Assembly (NCBI GenBank): GCA_964370715.1
Contig: CAYJKJ010000029.1
Coordinates: forward strand, 1-22,102
Reading direction: 5' to 3'
DNA: 22,102 nt
From: CAYJAY01 sp964370715
GTDB lineage: Bacteria > Bacillota > Clostridia > Oscillospirales > Ruminococcaceae
In this document: positions 7,811-15,000 of the stretch, piece by piece
How the letters are laid out: each line of letters begins with the position of its first letter
Numbering within the stretch: position 1 is the stretch's first letter
Notes under the pieces: model-generated
What the model was told of the DNA's origin: nothing
The model's input: only the letters and a program-made list of their open reading frames with translations
Databases searched by the model: none
Made by a program: the position numbers and the translations under genes

Positions 7811-9379
7811 ATGGAAAACGACAGAGATTTTGACATTATAATTGCAGGCGGCGGTATAGCAGGCCTTACCGCCGCAGCGTTTGCTTCAAGAAAACAAAAA
7901 AACATCCTTCTTTGCGAGAAACAAGAGCAAGCGGGCGGTTTGATGGGTGGTTTCGAAAAACATGGCTTTGTGTTCGATTGCGGTATACGTGCGCTCGAAA
8001 ACGCCGGAACTTTGCTCCCCATGCTTTCGCTTTTGGATATAAAACCAAAACTTGAGAAAACAAGCGTTATCATAAGAATAGCAAACAAAAGTGTTGTAAT
8101 AAGCGATAAAGAAGGCTTGAAAAACTATCAAGAGATGTTGTCGGAGCTGTTCCCAAAAAACACCGAAGACATAAAAAAGATTGTAGCTTTGATACAAAAA
8201 ACGATGGGCGATATGGATGTTTTATATGGCGTAGAAAACCCACTTTTCTCCCCTCTTTGGGAAAATCCCAAACTGCTATTTAAAACTATGCTGCCTTGGT
8301 TTTTAAGGTATCTCGCAACCGTCGCAAAGATAAATTCAGCAAAAAAGCCGGTGCGCGAGGTTCTTTCAGACATAACCGACAACACCGCTTTGATAGACAT
8401 TGTATCTCAACATTTCTTTAAAAATTCGCCCACTTTTTTTGCATTAGGTTATTTTTGGCTTTATAAAGACTACTACTACCCGAAGCATTCGATAAAAAGC
8501 GTTTCGGATATGATTATCAACTACATCGAACAAAATGGCGGCGAAATCAGCTTTGGCGGTTCGGTTGAACACATAAACACGCTAGATAAAAGAATAACTC
8601 TTTCCAACGGTAAGCGGTATAACTTCAAAAAGCTCATCTGGTGTTGCAATCAAAAAAAACTCGTTAGCATTATCGGCAATAAAAAAACAAAAAACAAGGT
8701 TCTTTCGCAAAAAGGAAGCGATTCTATCCTAACATTTTATATCGGTCTCGATATCCCCCCGGCGGTTATGGCGGAACTTGTCGGGTCGCATCTGTTTTTC
8801 ACCCCCTCTAAACTTGGGCTTTCATCTTTAGAAAAACCAAAAAACTATTTCGACATGGCGCAACTTTTCGATTACATAGAAAGCTATCTACACAACACAA
8901 CGTTTGAGATTTCCTGCCCCTCGATTATAAACTCGTCCCTCGCTCCCCCTTCAAAAAGCGGCCTTATCGTTGGGACGTTGTTTAGCTATCAGCTAACCGA
9001 AACTATTTCAAAGCTTGGTTTATACCACTATTTCAAGGATTTTTGCAAGCAAAAGATAGTTGAAATTCTAGACAAAACATTGATAACCGGATTAAGCAAT
9101 AAAGTTTTATTTGTCGATTGTTCAACCCCCTTAAGCGTTGAACAAAAAACCGGCAACGACGGCGGAGCGATAACGGGATGGTGTCACACCAGCAGTCCCA
9201 TGCCGGCCGTTTCGGGGTTCACCGCCATTGCAAAATCCATCACAACGGAACATCCCGACATCTACCAAGCCGGTATGTGGACCTTTTCTCCCGCCGGGCT
9301 TCCGGTTAGCATAATAACGGGAAGGCTTGCTGCAGAAAAAGCATTGGCAAAGCTAAAAAGAGAGAGGTTACACACATGA
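7811..9379 (+). CDS. FAD-dependent phytoene desaturase-like oxidoreductase (CrtI/CrtN/CrtP superfamily)
   Basis: This 522-aa flavoenzyme has an N-terminal dinucleotide-binding fold DIIIAGGGIAGLTAA (GGGIAG at 13-18), an acidic ribose-binding residue in LLCEKQEQAGG, and the C-terminal family motif GMWTFSPAGLPVSIITGRLAAEKAL that closes the FAD site. Length and both ends match bacterial carotenoid desaturases and oxidases such as CrtN and CrtP (~500 aa). Its stop overlaps the next gene's start (ATGA), and a CrtQ-like glycosyltransferase and a CrtO-like acyltransferase follow. This suggests it makes or modifies the lipid that they decorate. The reaction is uncertain: CrtP needs O2, which is unlikely in an anaerobe, and no phytoene-synthase gene is in the window. 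GAGG at 7797-7800 serves as ribosome site. Confidence 0.85.
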   Translation: MENDRDFDIIIAGGGIAGLTAAAFASRKQKNILLCEKQEQAGGLMGGFEKHGFVFDCGIRALENAGTLLPMLSLLDIKPKLEKTSVIIRIANKSVVISDKEGLKNYQEMLSELFPKNTEDIKKIVALIQKTMGDMDVLYGVENPLFSPLWENPKLLFKTMLPWFLRYLATVAKINSAKKPVREVLSDITDNTALIDIVSQHFFKNSPTFFALGYFWLYKDYYYPKHSIKSVSDMIINYIEQNGGEISFGGSVEHINTLDKRITLSNGKRYNFKKLIWCCNQKKLVSIIGNKKTKNKVLSQKGSDSILTFYIGLDIPPAVMAELVGSHLFFTPSKLGLSSLEKPKNYFDMAQLFDYIESYLHNTTFEISCPSIINSSLAPPSKSGLIVGTLFSYQLTETISKLGLYHYFKDFCKQKIVEILDKTLITGLSNKVLFVDCSTPLSVEQKTGNDGGAITGWCHTSSPMPAVSGFTAIAKSITTEHPDIYQAGMWTFSPAGLPVSIITGRLAAEKALAKLKRERLHT

Positions 9380-10458
9380 TATACTACCCTGTGGTCAGTC
9401 TGTTTGGGCTTGTCTGCTTTATTATTTTGTTTCTTAAATACCCAAAACTTTCGGATCAACAAGCTTTAAACGGAACACAAAACGTTTCGATAGTTATACC
9501 TATTAGAAACGAACAGAGTAATATTGAGCAACTTTTAAAGAGCCTTCAAACCCAAGCGATAAGGCCTTTTGAAATAATATGTGTTGACGACATGAGCAGC
9601 GACAACAGTTGCGAGATTGTAGAAAAATTCAAAGAGGTTAAGCTCTTAAGGGTAGGCGAAAAACCAAACGGGTGGAACGGAAAAGCGTATGCTTGCCATA
9701 TTGGGGCGAAAAGCAGTGGGGGAGATTTGTTGCTTTTCTTAGATGCCGATGTTTCGTTAAATCCAAACGCATTAAGTAGCCTTTTGCAAACATATCAAAA
9801 AGAACGTTGCGTCGTTTCGGTTCAACCATACCACAAGATAAAATTATGTTATGAAAACTGTTCGTTGTTTTTCAACATCGTTCAGCTTGCCGCAAACGGA
9901 ACGTGCTGTGGTGTTAAATCCTCGCCTGCTGGATTATTTGGTCCTGTTATATTAATTGAAAAATCTGTATACAACGATATCGGCGGTCATGGCATTGTTG
10001 GGAATAGCGTTGTCGATGATCTGAAACTTGCCGAAGCGCTCAAAAAAAACAACAGGCATTTTGTAATAAAAATGGGTTCTACCGACATAAACTTTCGTAT
10101 GTATAGAGATGGTTTTAAAAGCCTTTATGAGGGTTGGGCAAAAAACATGGCAACCGGCGCTACTTACACCTCACCCCTGCTTTTTGCTCTAACGTTTATT
10201 TTTATAACCGGTCTTTTCTCTTCAGTTATAATGCTTTTCGAATTTTTCGGTTCTGTTTTGTTTTCAATAGCCGTTTTAAGCTATTTTGTTTGGCTGTTAG
10301 CGTTAATAATAATTGCAAAAAACATAGGCAATTTCAAGATAACAAGCTTATTAATATATCCCGTATGGTTTGGGTTTTTCATTTTGATTTTTTTCGTTTC
10401 GGTATTTAAAAAAATGTTTCGAATTCCTGTGGTTTGGAAACAACGCAAACAAATTTGA
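9376..10458 (+). CDS. membrane family 2 glycosyltransferase, CrtQ/CruC-like
   Basis: The product is 360 aa. An N-terminal helix (~3-20) precedes a GT-A catalytic domain starting VSIVIPIRNEQSNIEQLL (~35-52). D71-D72 lie in CVDDMSSDN, the metal-binding DxD is LDADVSL (~122-128), and acid residues D214-D215 lie in VVDDLKLAEAL, with EGWAKNMATGA following. About three helices (~270-345) form the C-terminus. This arrangement fits glycosyltransferases that glycosylate carotenoid acids or alcohols, such as CrtQ of the staphyloxanthin pathway and chlorobactene glucosyltransferases. It would act at the inner face of the membrane with a nucleotide-sugar donor. The start overlaps the flavoenzyme stop by 4 bases (coupled translation). 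The last four codons and the TGA lie inside an 18-bp perfect hairpin. Confidence 0.85.
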   Translation: MIYYPVVSLFGLVCFIILFLKYPKLSDQQALNGTQNVSIVIPIRNEQSNIEQLLKSLQTQAIRPFEIICVDDMSSDNSCEIVEKFKEVKLLRVGEKPNGWNGKAYACHIGAKSSGGDLLLFLDADVSLNPNALSSLLQTYQKERCVVSVQPYHKIKLCYENCSLFFNIVQLAANGTCCGVKSSPAGLFGPVILIEKSVYNDIGGHGIVGNSVVDDLKLAEALKKNNRHFVIKMGSTDINFRMYRDGFKSLYEGWAKNMATGATYTSPLLFALTFIFITGLFSSVIMLFEFFGSVLFSIAVLSYFVWLLALIIIAKNIGNFKITSLLIYPVWFGFFILIFFVSVFKKMFRIPVVWKQRKQI

Positions 10459-10482
10459 AAACAAGTTTTCAAATTTGTTTGC
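10445..10482 (+). terminator. 38-base perfect hairpin over the glycosyltransferase stop codon
   Basis: An 18-base arm GCAAACAAATTTGAAAAC (10445-10462) is perfectly complementary to 10465-10482 with only AA between. The arm contains the last codons and the TGA (10456-10458) of the glycosyltransferase. No T tract follows (CCCCGATTTTGG). It may be a mRNA 3' end stabiliser, a terminator lacking a tail, or a leftover palindrome. A second perfect hairpin, TTTTGGC-TTGC-GCCAAAA, sits just downstream at 10488-10505. Confidence 0.5.
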
Positions 10483-10515
10483 CCCGATTTTGGCTTGCGC
10501 CAAAACCACTCAAAA

Positions 10516-10759
10516 TTTCCGGCTCAGCGAAAATCTTTTATAATTAAACATAGTCTTCCACGAGGTCATGCTTTGTAGAATATCATAAAAACAACTCCTC
10601 CCGCCGGCTTCTGCCGGCACCCTCCTCAAAGAGGAGGGCAAAAAAGCCTCCCTCCGTGAGGGAGGTGGCAGGCGAAGCCTGACGGAGGGAGTTTTAACAA
10701 AACATTCAAACATTTTTAACAGTCTCAAATTTTAGTTTCCGACTCAGCGAACATCTTTT
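10516..10759. repeat. imperfect direct repeat pair flanking the palindromic element
   Basis: A 24-base sequence at 10516-10539 (core CTCAGCGAA, ending ATCTTTT) recurs at 10736-10759 with 22 of 24 bases identical. The copies lie 220 bases apart on the same strand, on either side of the GC-rich palindrome at 10593-10693. The second copy ends 39 bases before the acyltransferase start. Both are followed by AT-rich sequence, and AATCTTTTATA occurs after each. This could be a duplication linked to insertion of the element or a repeated regulatory site. Confidence 0.6.
10593..10693. repeat. GC-rich palindromic repeat element (REP/MITE-like)
   Basis: About 101 bases with imperfect inverted ends (AACTCC at 10593, GGAGTT ending 10693) stand out by high GC from AT-rich flanks. 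Inside are four hairpins in series: GCCGGC-TTCT-GCCGGC, CCCTCCTC-AAA-GAGGAGGG, CCTCCCTC-CGT-GAGGGAGG and CAGGC-GAA-GCCTG, the last containing GCGAAGC, a very stable single-stranded hairpin. The left ~35 bases are an imperfect reverse complement of the right ~36. There is no coding capacity. From memory it resembles dispersed palindromic repeats frequent in gut Clostridia, but this is not verified. With its flanks it fills much of the 340-base gap between the glycosyltransferase and the acyltransferase. Confidence 0.75.
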
Positions 10760-10798
10760 CAAATCTTAGTGTAAATCTTTTATAGGCAAGGATCTGCT

Positions 10799-11338
10799 AT
10801 GCAAATTTTTTTCTTTTCCCCTCTTCAAACCGTTTTGCTTTGCTTTTTGGTTTGGCCGACAATTCAAATTCTTTCGGCTTTAACGGCGATGCTTTTGCCC
10901 AAAAGTTTCTTTTCGCTCGACAATCCAATCTTTAAAACCCACAAGTTTGAACAAAACGGCAAGCTATATGAGCGGTTGTTGCTAGTTAAACGGTGGAAAC
11001 GATTTCTTCCCGATGGGTCGGCGATAACGGGAATAGGTCTCAAAAAAAAGCACCTTTCCGATACTACCGAAAAGGGGCTTGAAATATTTATTGTTGAATC
11101 CTGCAAAGCGGAATTTCTCCACGCTCTTGCAATTCCTCCGTTTATTCTGTTTGGGCTTTTCTGCCCCTCATTTGTTTTGTTTTTTATGTTTTTATACTCT
11201 GTTTTGGTTAACGTTCCTTGCATCGTTGCCCAACGCTACAACCGACCGAGAGTATTGACCATTCTTAAAAGACGCTCAAAGACAAAGCAAAAAATCGCTG
11301 TTGTCTACCCTTTAATATCCTCTTTAAAAACAAACTAG
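10799..11338 (+). CDS. crtO: CrtO-like glycosyl-4,4'-diaponeurosporenoate acyltransferase
   Basis: This 179-aa membrane protein resembles staphylococcal CrtO (~165 aa), which adds a fatty acyl chain to the sugar of glycosyl-diaponeurosporenoate in the last step of staphyloxanthin synthesis. It should not be confused with the cyanobacterial ketolase of the same name. The matching order is: N-terminal helix (~8-32), FEQNGKLYERLLLVKRWKRFLPDG (~residues 50-73, given as FEQNGKLYERL then VKRWKRFLPDG), KKKHLSD, a hydrophobic stretch after CKAEFLHALAIPP (~108-138), then NVPCIVAQRYNRPR (~139-152), of which QRYNRPR is the strongest signature. Assignment relies on my memory of CrtO. AAGGA at 10788-10792 precedes the ATG. 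It lies 340 bases after the glycosyltransferase on the same strand, so it may share that transcript or have its own promoter. The real acceptor may not be a carotenoid. Confidence 0.78.
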   Translation: MQIFFFSPLQTVLLCFLVWPTIQILSALTAMLLPKSFFSLDNPIFKTHKFEQNGKLYERLLLVKRWKRFLPDGSAITGIGLKKKHLSDTTEKGLEIFIVESCKAEFLHALAIPPFILFGLFCPSFVLFFMFLYSVLVNVPCIVAQRYNRPRVLTILKRRSKTKQKIAVVYPLISSLKTN

Positions 11339-11352
11339 CTGTTTGTTTTTAA
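11324..11352. terminator. bidirectional terminator between acyltransferase and GGDEF gene
   Basis: A 12-bp perfect stem, TTAAAAACAAAC (11324-11335) with GTTTGTTTTTAA (11341-11352), has loop TAGCT. The acyltransferase stop TAG (11336-11338) is in the loop. T-rich arms on both strands suit the convergent gene ends, and the minus-strand GGDEF stop begins at the next base. Confidence 0.75.
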
Positions 11353-12639
11353 TCATCTATCCTCATTGCGATATCTTTCTTTTTCTTCATACATCTTTTT
11401 ATCCGCTATAAAGAAAAGCTCATCAAGGTCTTTCGCCTCGTTCGACAAAACATGACCAACACTTGCAGAGATGTTAATGTCTATTCCGTCTATCGAGAAT
11501 GTTCGTTTTGAAATCTTCTCTACCCTGTTTTTAATCGCCACCGCTTCTTGCTCTTCAAAAACATTTGGAGTTATAATCGAAAATTCATCACCGCCAACCC
11601 TCGCAACTATTGCATCATGCTTAAGGTTAGAAACAAGCCTTTTTGTATAGGCTTTCAAAAGCTTGTCGCCAACATCATGCCCATGGTTATCGTTAACAGG
11701 TTTAAACTTGTTGAGGTCGATATAAAAAAGCGCATAGCCTTTATCTTTTGTTTGTTTAACATATTTTTGCAGTTTAAGGCGATTATAGGCTCCCGTTAGC
11801 GAATCAGTTTCAAGTTTTAAATCCATCTGAGTTTTTGTTTTTTCAAATCTTCTTATAATGGTATTGATGATAAAATTTATAATGAGAATACTCAAAAACC
11901 ATATCAAACCTTCGTTTACGGTTTCGTATGTTCTGTCGCTAACATAAAGCCCCAATTGCCAGTTGTTTTCGCCAATCTCCATCATCGAATAGCTTGCTTT
12001 ATCTTGATCGAAATTGTCGCTTTGAGAAGCCACTATTTCGTTTCCTTCATAAGAAGTTTTTAGCTGATATTCATATCCCAGCGAATCAAGATTACTGATT
12101 CCGGCAAAATTCAAAAGATTATAAAGCTCTATCGAAACGGAGGAAAACCCAAAAAACTCTCCGTTTAGATATATCGGTTTTCTAACTACAATTCCATGAC
12201 CACCCATGATAAGATCAAAAGGTCCCGATATAACAATGTTTCCGGTTTCCCTTGCTTTATGGGCATCTACGCTGGTTAATGTTTCATCAAAAACATTAAC
12301 CCCGATAATATGTTCATTGCCTTCATAAGGGTAAACGTAATCGACTATCCCATCAGGCAGATAAGCGATCTCGCCCTTCGTGTTGTCATCATAAAGCGTT
12401 GCGGCAAACAAATCAAAATCTTGCCTACCTATTTCCCCGTCGTTGGTTTGAACCAAAACGTCGAGCATCTCGACGTTTTTAATGTTTGTTTCGATAGCAG
12501 AATCAAGCCGAGCTGTGTATATTTCAAGGATATTTCTTTCTTTATCAATGATTATCTCATATGTGTTTCTTGAAATAATTACACTAATAATAATCCCAAC
12601 TATAAACAAACACCAAAAGACTATCTTAGAGATTTTCAT
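11353..12639 (-). CDS. membrane Cache-GGDEF diguanylate cyclase
   Basis: The product is 428 aa. A transmembrane helix (~5-23) is followed by an extracytoplasmic Cache-type sensor (~28-235), a second helix (~237-256) and a GGDEF domain (~265-425). The catalytic motif is intact (RVGGDEFSII, GGDEF at ~349-353), as are FYIDLNKFKPVNDNHGHDVGD and ASVGHV, so it should make c-di-GMP from two GTP. The residues at the usual RxxD inhibitory site read KHDA, so product inhibition through that site is probably absent. The ATG at 12639 has AAGGAG upstream. It has its own promoter (12701-12729) downstream of the amylase gene. Its partner in this window is the GGDEF-EAL protein, which has a broken GGDEF site; together they could set c-di-GMP in opposite directions. 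Confidence 0.92.
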   Translation of the reverse strand: MKISKIVFWCLFIVGIIISVIISRNTYEIIIDKERNILEIYTARLDSAIETNIKNVEMLDVLVQTNDGEIGRQDFDLFAATLYDDNTKGEIAYLPDGIVDYVYPYEGNEHIIGVNVFDETLTSVDAHKARETGNIVISGPFDLIMGGHGIVVRKPIYLNGEFFGFSSVSIELYNLLNFAGISNLDSLGYEYQLKTSYEGNEIVASQSDNFDQDKASYSMMEIGENNWQLGLYVSDRTYETVNEGLIWFLSILIINFIINTIIRRFEKTKTQMDLKLETDSLTGAYNRLKLQKYVKQTKDKGYALFYIDLNKFKPVNDNHGHDVGDKLLKAYTKRLVSNLKHDAIVARVGGDEFSIITPNVFEEQEAVAIKNRVEKISKRTFSIDGIDINISASVGHVLSNEAKDLDELFFIADKKMYEEKERYRNEDR

Positions 12640-12700
12640 ATCGCAAAACTCCTTGATTAAAATAATATTTTCGAATTGTATAATTTCCTTTTATTTGCTA

Positions 12701-12729
12701 AGTTTACACTATATTTTACAACTAGTCAA
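12701..12729 (-). promoter_or_regulatory. promoter of the diguanylate cyclase gene
   Basis: On the minus strand TTGACT (12729-12724) is 17 bases from TAAACT (12706-12701). The start would be near 12694, ~55 bases before the ATG. The rest of the 150-base gap to the amylase stop is AT-rich with no clear terminator for the amylase gene. Confidence 0.6.
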
Positions 12730-12789
12730 CTTATTCTATCAGTTTTGTACAAAAAATTTGTTAATTTTTTGTTAATTATCGGATTATCG

Positions 12790-14247
12790 TTATTGTTTTG
12801 TCAAATATCCCTCTTCAACATAAACGCTAACGCTTCCCCCTTCAACCTTAAACTCTGCCGAACCATCATTCTTAACAACAACCCTTTCTCCGCAGTTGTT
12901 AAGACAATCGACCATAGTTTTGCCGATAAACCGTTCCCCCATGCTCATCGTCAACGTTCCGCCAACACTGTCGGTCATTATAACGGCAAGCCCGGAATTT
13001 TCGACCTCGTCTACCCCTAGCCTTGTGAATCCGACAACCGAACTGTCGTTGAAATAGTCTATCTGTTCGCCATAGGCGAGGAGGCTTCTTGCTTTTAACA
13101 GCGCCTCAAACTTTTCCCCCAACGGAGCTATCCCATTATTAGGTATGCCGTATAGATCGCCATAGAATATACAGGGTGTTCCATCTTCCCTTAATAGAAT
13201 TAAGGAATAAGCATGGAGTTTAAACCAGCCGTTAACATAGCTTTCGAGAGCCTGACCCGGTTGCGTGTCGTGGTTGTCAACGATGGTGACCGCTCTGTTT
13301 GGGCGGGATTTAACGAGCGAGCTATCCAAAATCTTGCTCATATCAAAACCTCCGTTACCAAACGAAGCTTTATAGAAGTTATAATGTAGAGGAACATCAA
13401 AAAGGCAAAGATCGTTTGCCGTTCGGTCGAGATAATATGTAAGCGCCGAAAGATACTGGTGCCAATATTCCCCAACAACAAAAAGCTCTTTTTTGGAATG
13501 TTCCCTCATGGCGGTTATCCAACTAAATATCTTTGAGAAGCTTAAATGCTTGATAGCATCCAACCTAAAACCATCAACTCCGGTGAAATCGAGATACCAT
13601 TTCCCCCAACGAACGAGTTCGTCATATGTTTCTTGATGGTTCATGTCAAGGTCGGCTCCCATGAGATAATCGAAGTTTCCAAACTCTATATCGACCTCAT
13701 TTTCCCACGACTTTCCTGAAAAAAGAAACAACGCTTTTTGTTTTGTTCTGTCGTCCCAATCGGTTCCGTCGAAATGCGTGTGGTTCCATTTAAAATCGGA
13801 ATACTTTCCGTTTCTCCCCGCAAAATCAAACTTTGTCCAAGCGGAAATCTCTCGTTCGCCGATTAGTTTGTTTCGCTCTTTAAGGTCAAAAGCCTTAGCA
13901 TAAACGTTTTCCGTTCCGTCTGCTCCCATTCTGTGGTTAAAAACAACGTCGGCATAAACCCTTATGTTGTTTTTTTGAAGCGCTTTTATCGCCGAAAGAT
14001 ATCCGTCTTTAGTTCCGTATTTCGTCGCAACCGTTCCCTTTTGGTCAAACTCCCCAAGGTCATACATATCATACACGCCATATCCAACATCATTCACCCC
14101 GCTAGCGCATTTATATGCCGGCGGAAGCCATGCCTCGGTTATGCCAAGCGACGACAATCTTTCTGCCTCCAACGCTGTTCGTTCCCAATGTTTCCCGTCT
14201 GCCGGTAGATACCATTCAAAAAACTGTATTATAGTTCTGTTTTTCAT
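12790..14247 (-). CDS. amyA: cytoplasmic alpha-amylase (GH13)
   Basis: This 485-aa glycoside hydrolase of the cytoplasmic alpha-amylase group is close in length to E. coli AmyA (495 aa). It lacks a signal peptide, so it should hydrolyse alpha-1,4 links in intracellular glycogen or imported maltodextrins. Conserved region I is VYADVVFNHRMGADG. The nucleophile is D230 in GFRLDAIKH, the acid/base is E260 in VVGEYWH, and the transition-state Asp is D327 in VDNHDTQPGQ. The (beta/alpha)8 barrel is followed by a C-terminal beta domain. The ATG at 14247 is preceded by GAAAGGAA. It lies 50 bases after the PAS/HTH regulator gene on the same strand, too little for a separate promoter unless this is inside that gene (14322-14350). 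Confidence 0.95.
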   Translation of the reverse strand: MKNRTIIQFFEWYLPADGKHWERTALEAERLSSLGITEAWLPPAYKCASGVNDVGYGVYDMYDLGEFDQKGTVATKYGTKDGYLSAIKALQKNNIRVYADVVFNHRMGADGTENVYAKAFDLKERNKLIGEREISAWTKFDFAGRNGKYSDFKWNHTHFDGTDWDDRTKQKALFLFSGKSWENEVDIEFGNFDYLMGADLDMNHQETYDELVRWGKWYLDFTGVDGFRLDAIKHLSFSKIFSWITAMREHSKKELFVVGEYWHQYLSALTYYLDRTANDLCLFDVPLHYNFYKASFGNGGFDMSKILDSSLVKSRPNRAVTIVDNHDTQPGQALESYVNGWFKLHAYSLILLREDGTPCIFYGDLYGIPNNGIAPLGEKFEALLKARSLLAYGEQIDYFNDSSVVGFTRLGVDEVENSGLAVIMTDSVGGTLTMSMGERFIGKTMVDCLNNCGERVVVKNDGSAEFKVEGGSVSVYVEEGYLTKQ

Positions 14248-14268
14248 TTTTCAAAATTCCTTTCTTGT

Positions 14269-14293
14269 GAGATTTAAAAAATTTTTAAACCTC
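14269..14293 (-). terminator. weak AT-rich hairpin between regulator and amylase genes
   Basis: On the minus strand GAGGTTTAAAAA pairs with TTTTTAAATCTC, with a G-U pair on this strand. The hairpin starts 5 bases after the regulator stop. No T tract follows the stem, so it may only attenuate read-through into the amylase gene. Confidence 0.35.
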
Positions 14294-14297
14294 TTGG

Positions 14298-14933
14298 TTA
14301 TTCCTCTGTTTGTCCTAAATAACTATATAATGTATATTTGGATATTCCAAAATAAGCGCTAACTTTTTCAGACGACTTTGTAATTAAAAATGCTCCCTGG
14401 CTGTTTAAAAATCTGATAGCTTTAATTTTATCCTCTTTTGTCATAACCGCCACCGGCTTGCCAACCAACACTACCGAGCTATCGATAAGTTCCTCGAGCA
14501 GATCCGAAACATTTTGAACTATGCTTTCGGGTTTCGTTTCGGTGGTCTTTTTTGCGTTAAGGGAATTTATTATCTTTTCCGCAATCGAAAGATCCGTCGT
14601 GTCATAGTTTATCGAAAAAACCCCAACAGGTTTGTTTTGATTATCCCTTATATAAACGGTTGAAGAACGAAGAACTCTGCCGTCGCTTGTTCTTGTTAGA
14701 TAGTCATACCGGTCTTCAAGGTGTTCTGTGTTGTCGCTTTGAGCTCTTAAAACAGCTTTCGAAGGTCCGTCTCCCAGTTTTCTTCCCGAAACGTGTCCGT
14801 TTTCAATATGCACTACGGTGTGTTCAAGATCGCTCTTGTTTATCTCATGAACAACAACTTCGCAGTTCTCGCCAAACTGCGTTGCAATTCCATGGGCGAT
14901 ATTTTTTAAAAAATCAAGAGTTTGTTTTTCCAA
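14298..14933 (-). CDS. YheO-type PAS/helix-turn-helix transcriptional regulator
   Basis: This 211-aa protein has an N-terminal PAS-like YheO domain (~5-115, with FGENCEVVVHEIN and YIRDNQNKPVGVFSINYD) and a C-terminal DNA-binding domain of the HTH_22 type (~165-208, RFLNSQGAFLITKSSEKVSA then YFGISKYTLYSYL). The same architecture occurs in DauR, a repressor of D-arginine catabolism. The start is TTG at 14933 (minus strand), strongly supported by GGGAGGG 7 bases upstream. It is divergent from ygeY, and the two promoters share one inverted repeat, so it is the obvious candidate regulator of the ygeY-ygfK operon and of itself. The ligand is likely a purine breakdown intermediate, by inference only. 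The sign of regulation cannot be read from the sequence. Confidence 0.85.
   Translation of the reverse strand: MEKQTLDFLKNIAHGIATQFGENCEVVVHEINKSDLEHTVVHIENGHVSGRKLGDGPSKAVLRAQSDNTEHLEDRYDYLTRTSDGRVLRSSTVYIRDNQNKPVGVFSINYDTTDLSIAEKIINSLNAKKTTETKPESIVQNVSDLLEELIDSSVVLVGKPVAVMTKEDKIKAIRFLNSQGAFLITKSSEKVSAYFGISKYTLYSYLGQTEE
14322..14350 (-). promoter_or_regulatory. possible internal promoter for the amylase gene
   Basis: On the minus strand, inside the 3' end of the regulator gene, TTGGAA (14350-14345) is 17 bases from TATAGT (14327-14322). This would let the amylase be made independently of the regulator. It overlaps codons of the helix-turn-helix, so it may be chance. Confidence 0.3.
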
Positions 14934-15000
14934 ATGCTTGCCCTCCCAAATATTTTATTAAAACAAAATAAAGTTTACTAAATTACATAACTATATTTAT

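Noticed and set aside
10593..10693. CRISPR array
   Set aside because: The hairpins differ in sequence, and there are no equal spacers or cas genes.
10510..10728. 72-aa minus-strand ORF
   Set aside because: It is a translation of the palindromic repeat element, with Pro/Arg/Ser-rich low-complexity content and no ribosome site.
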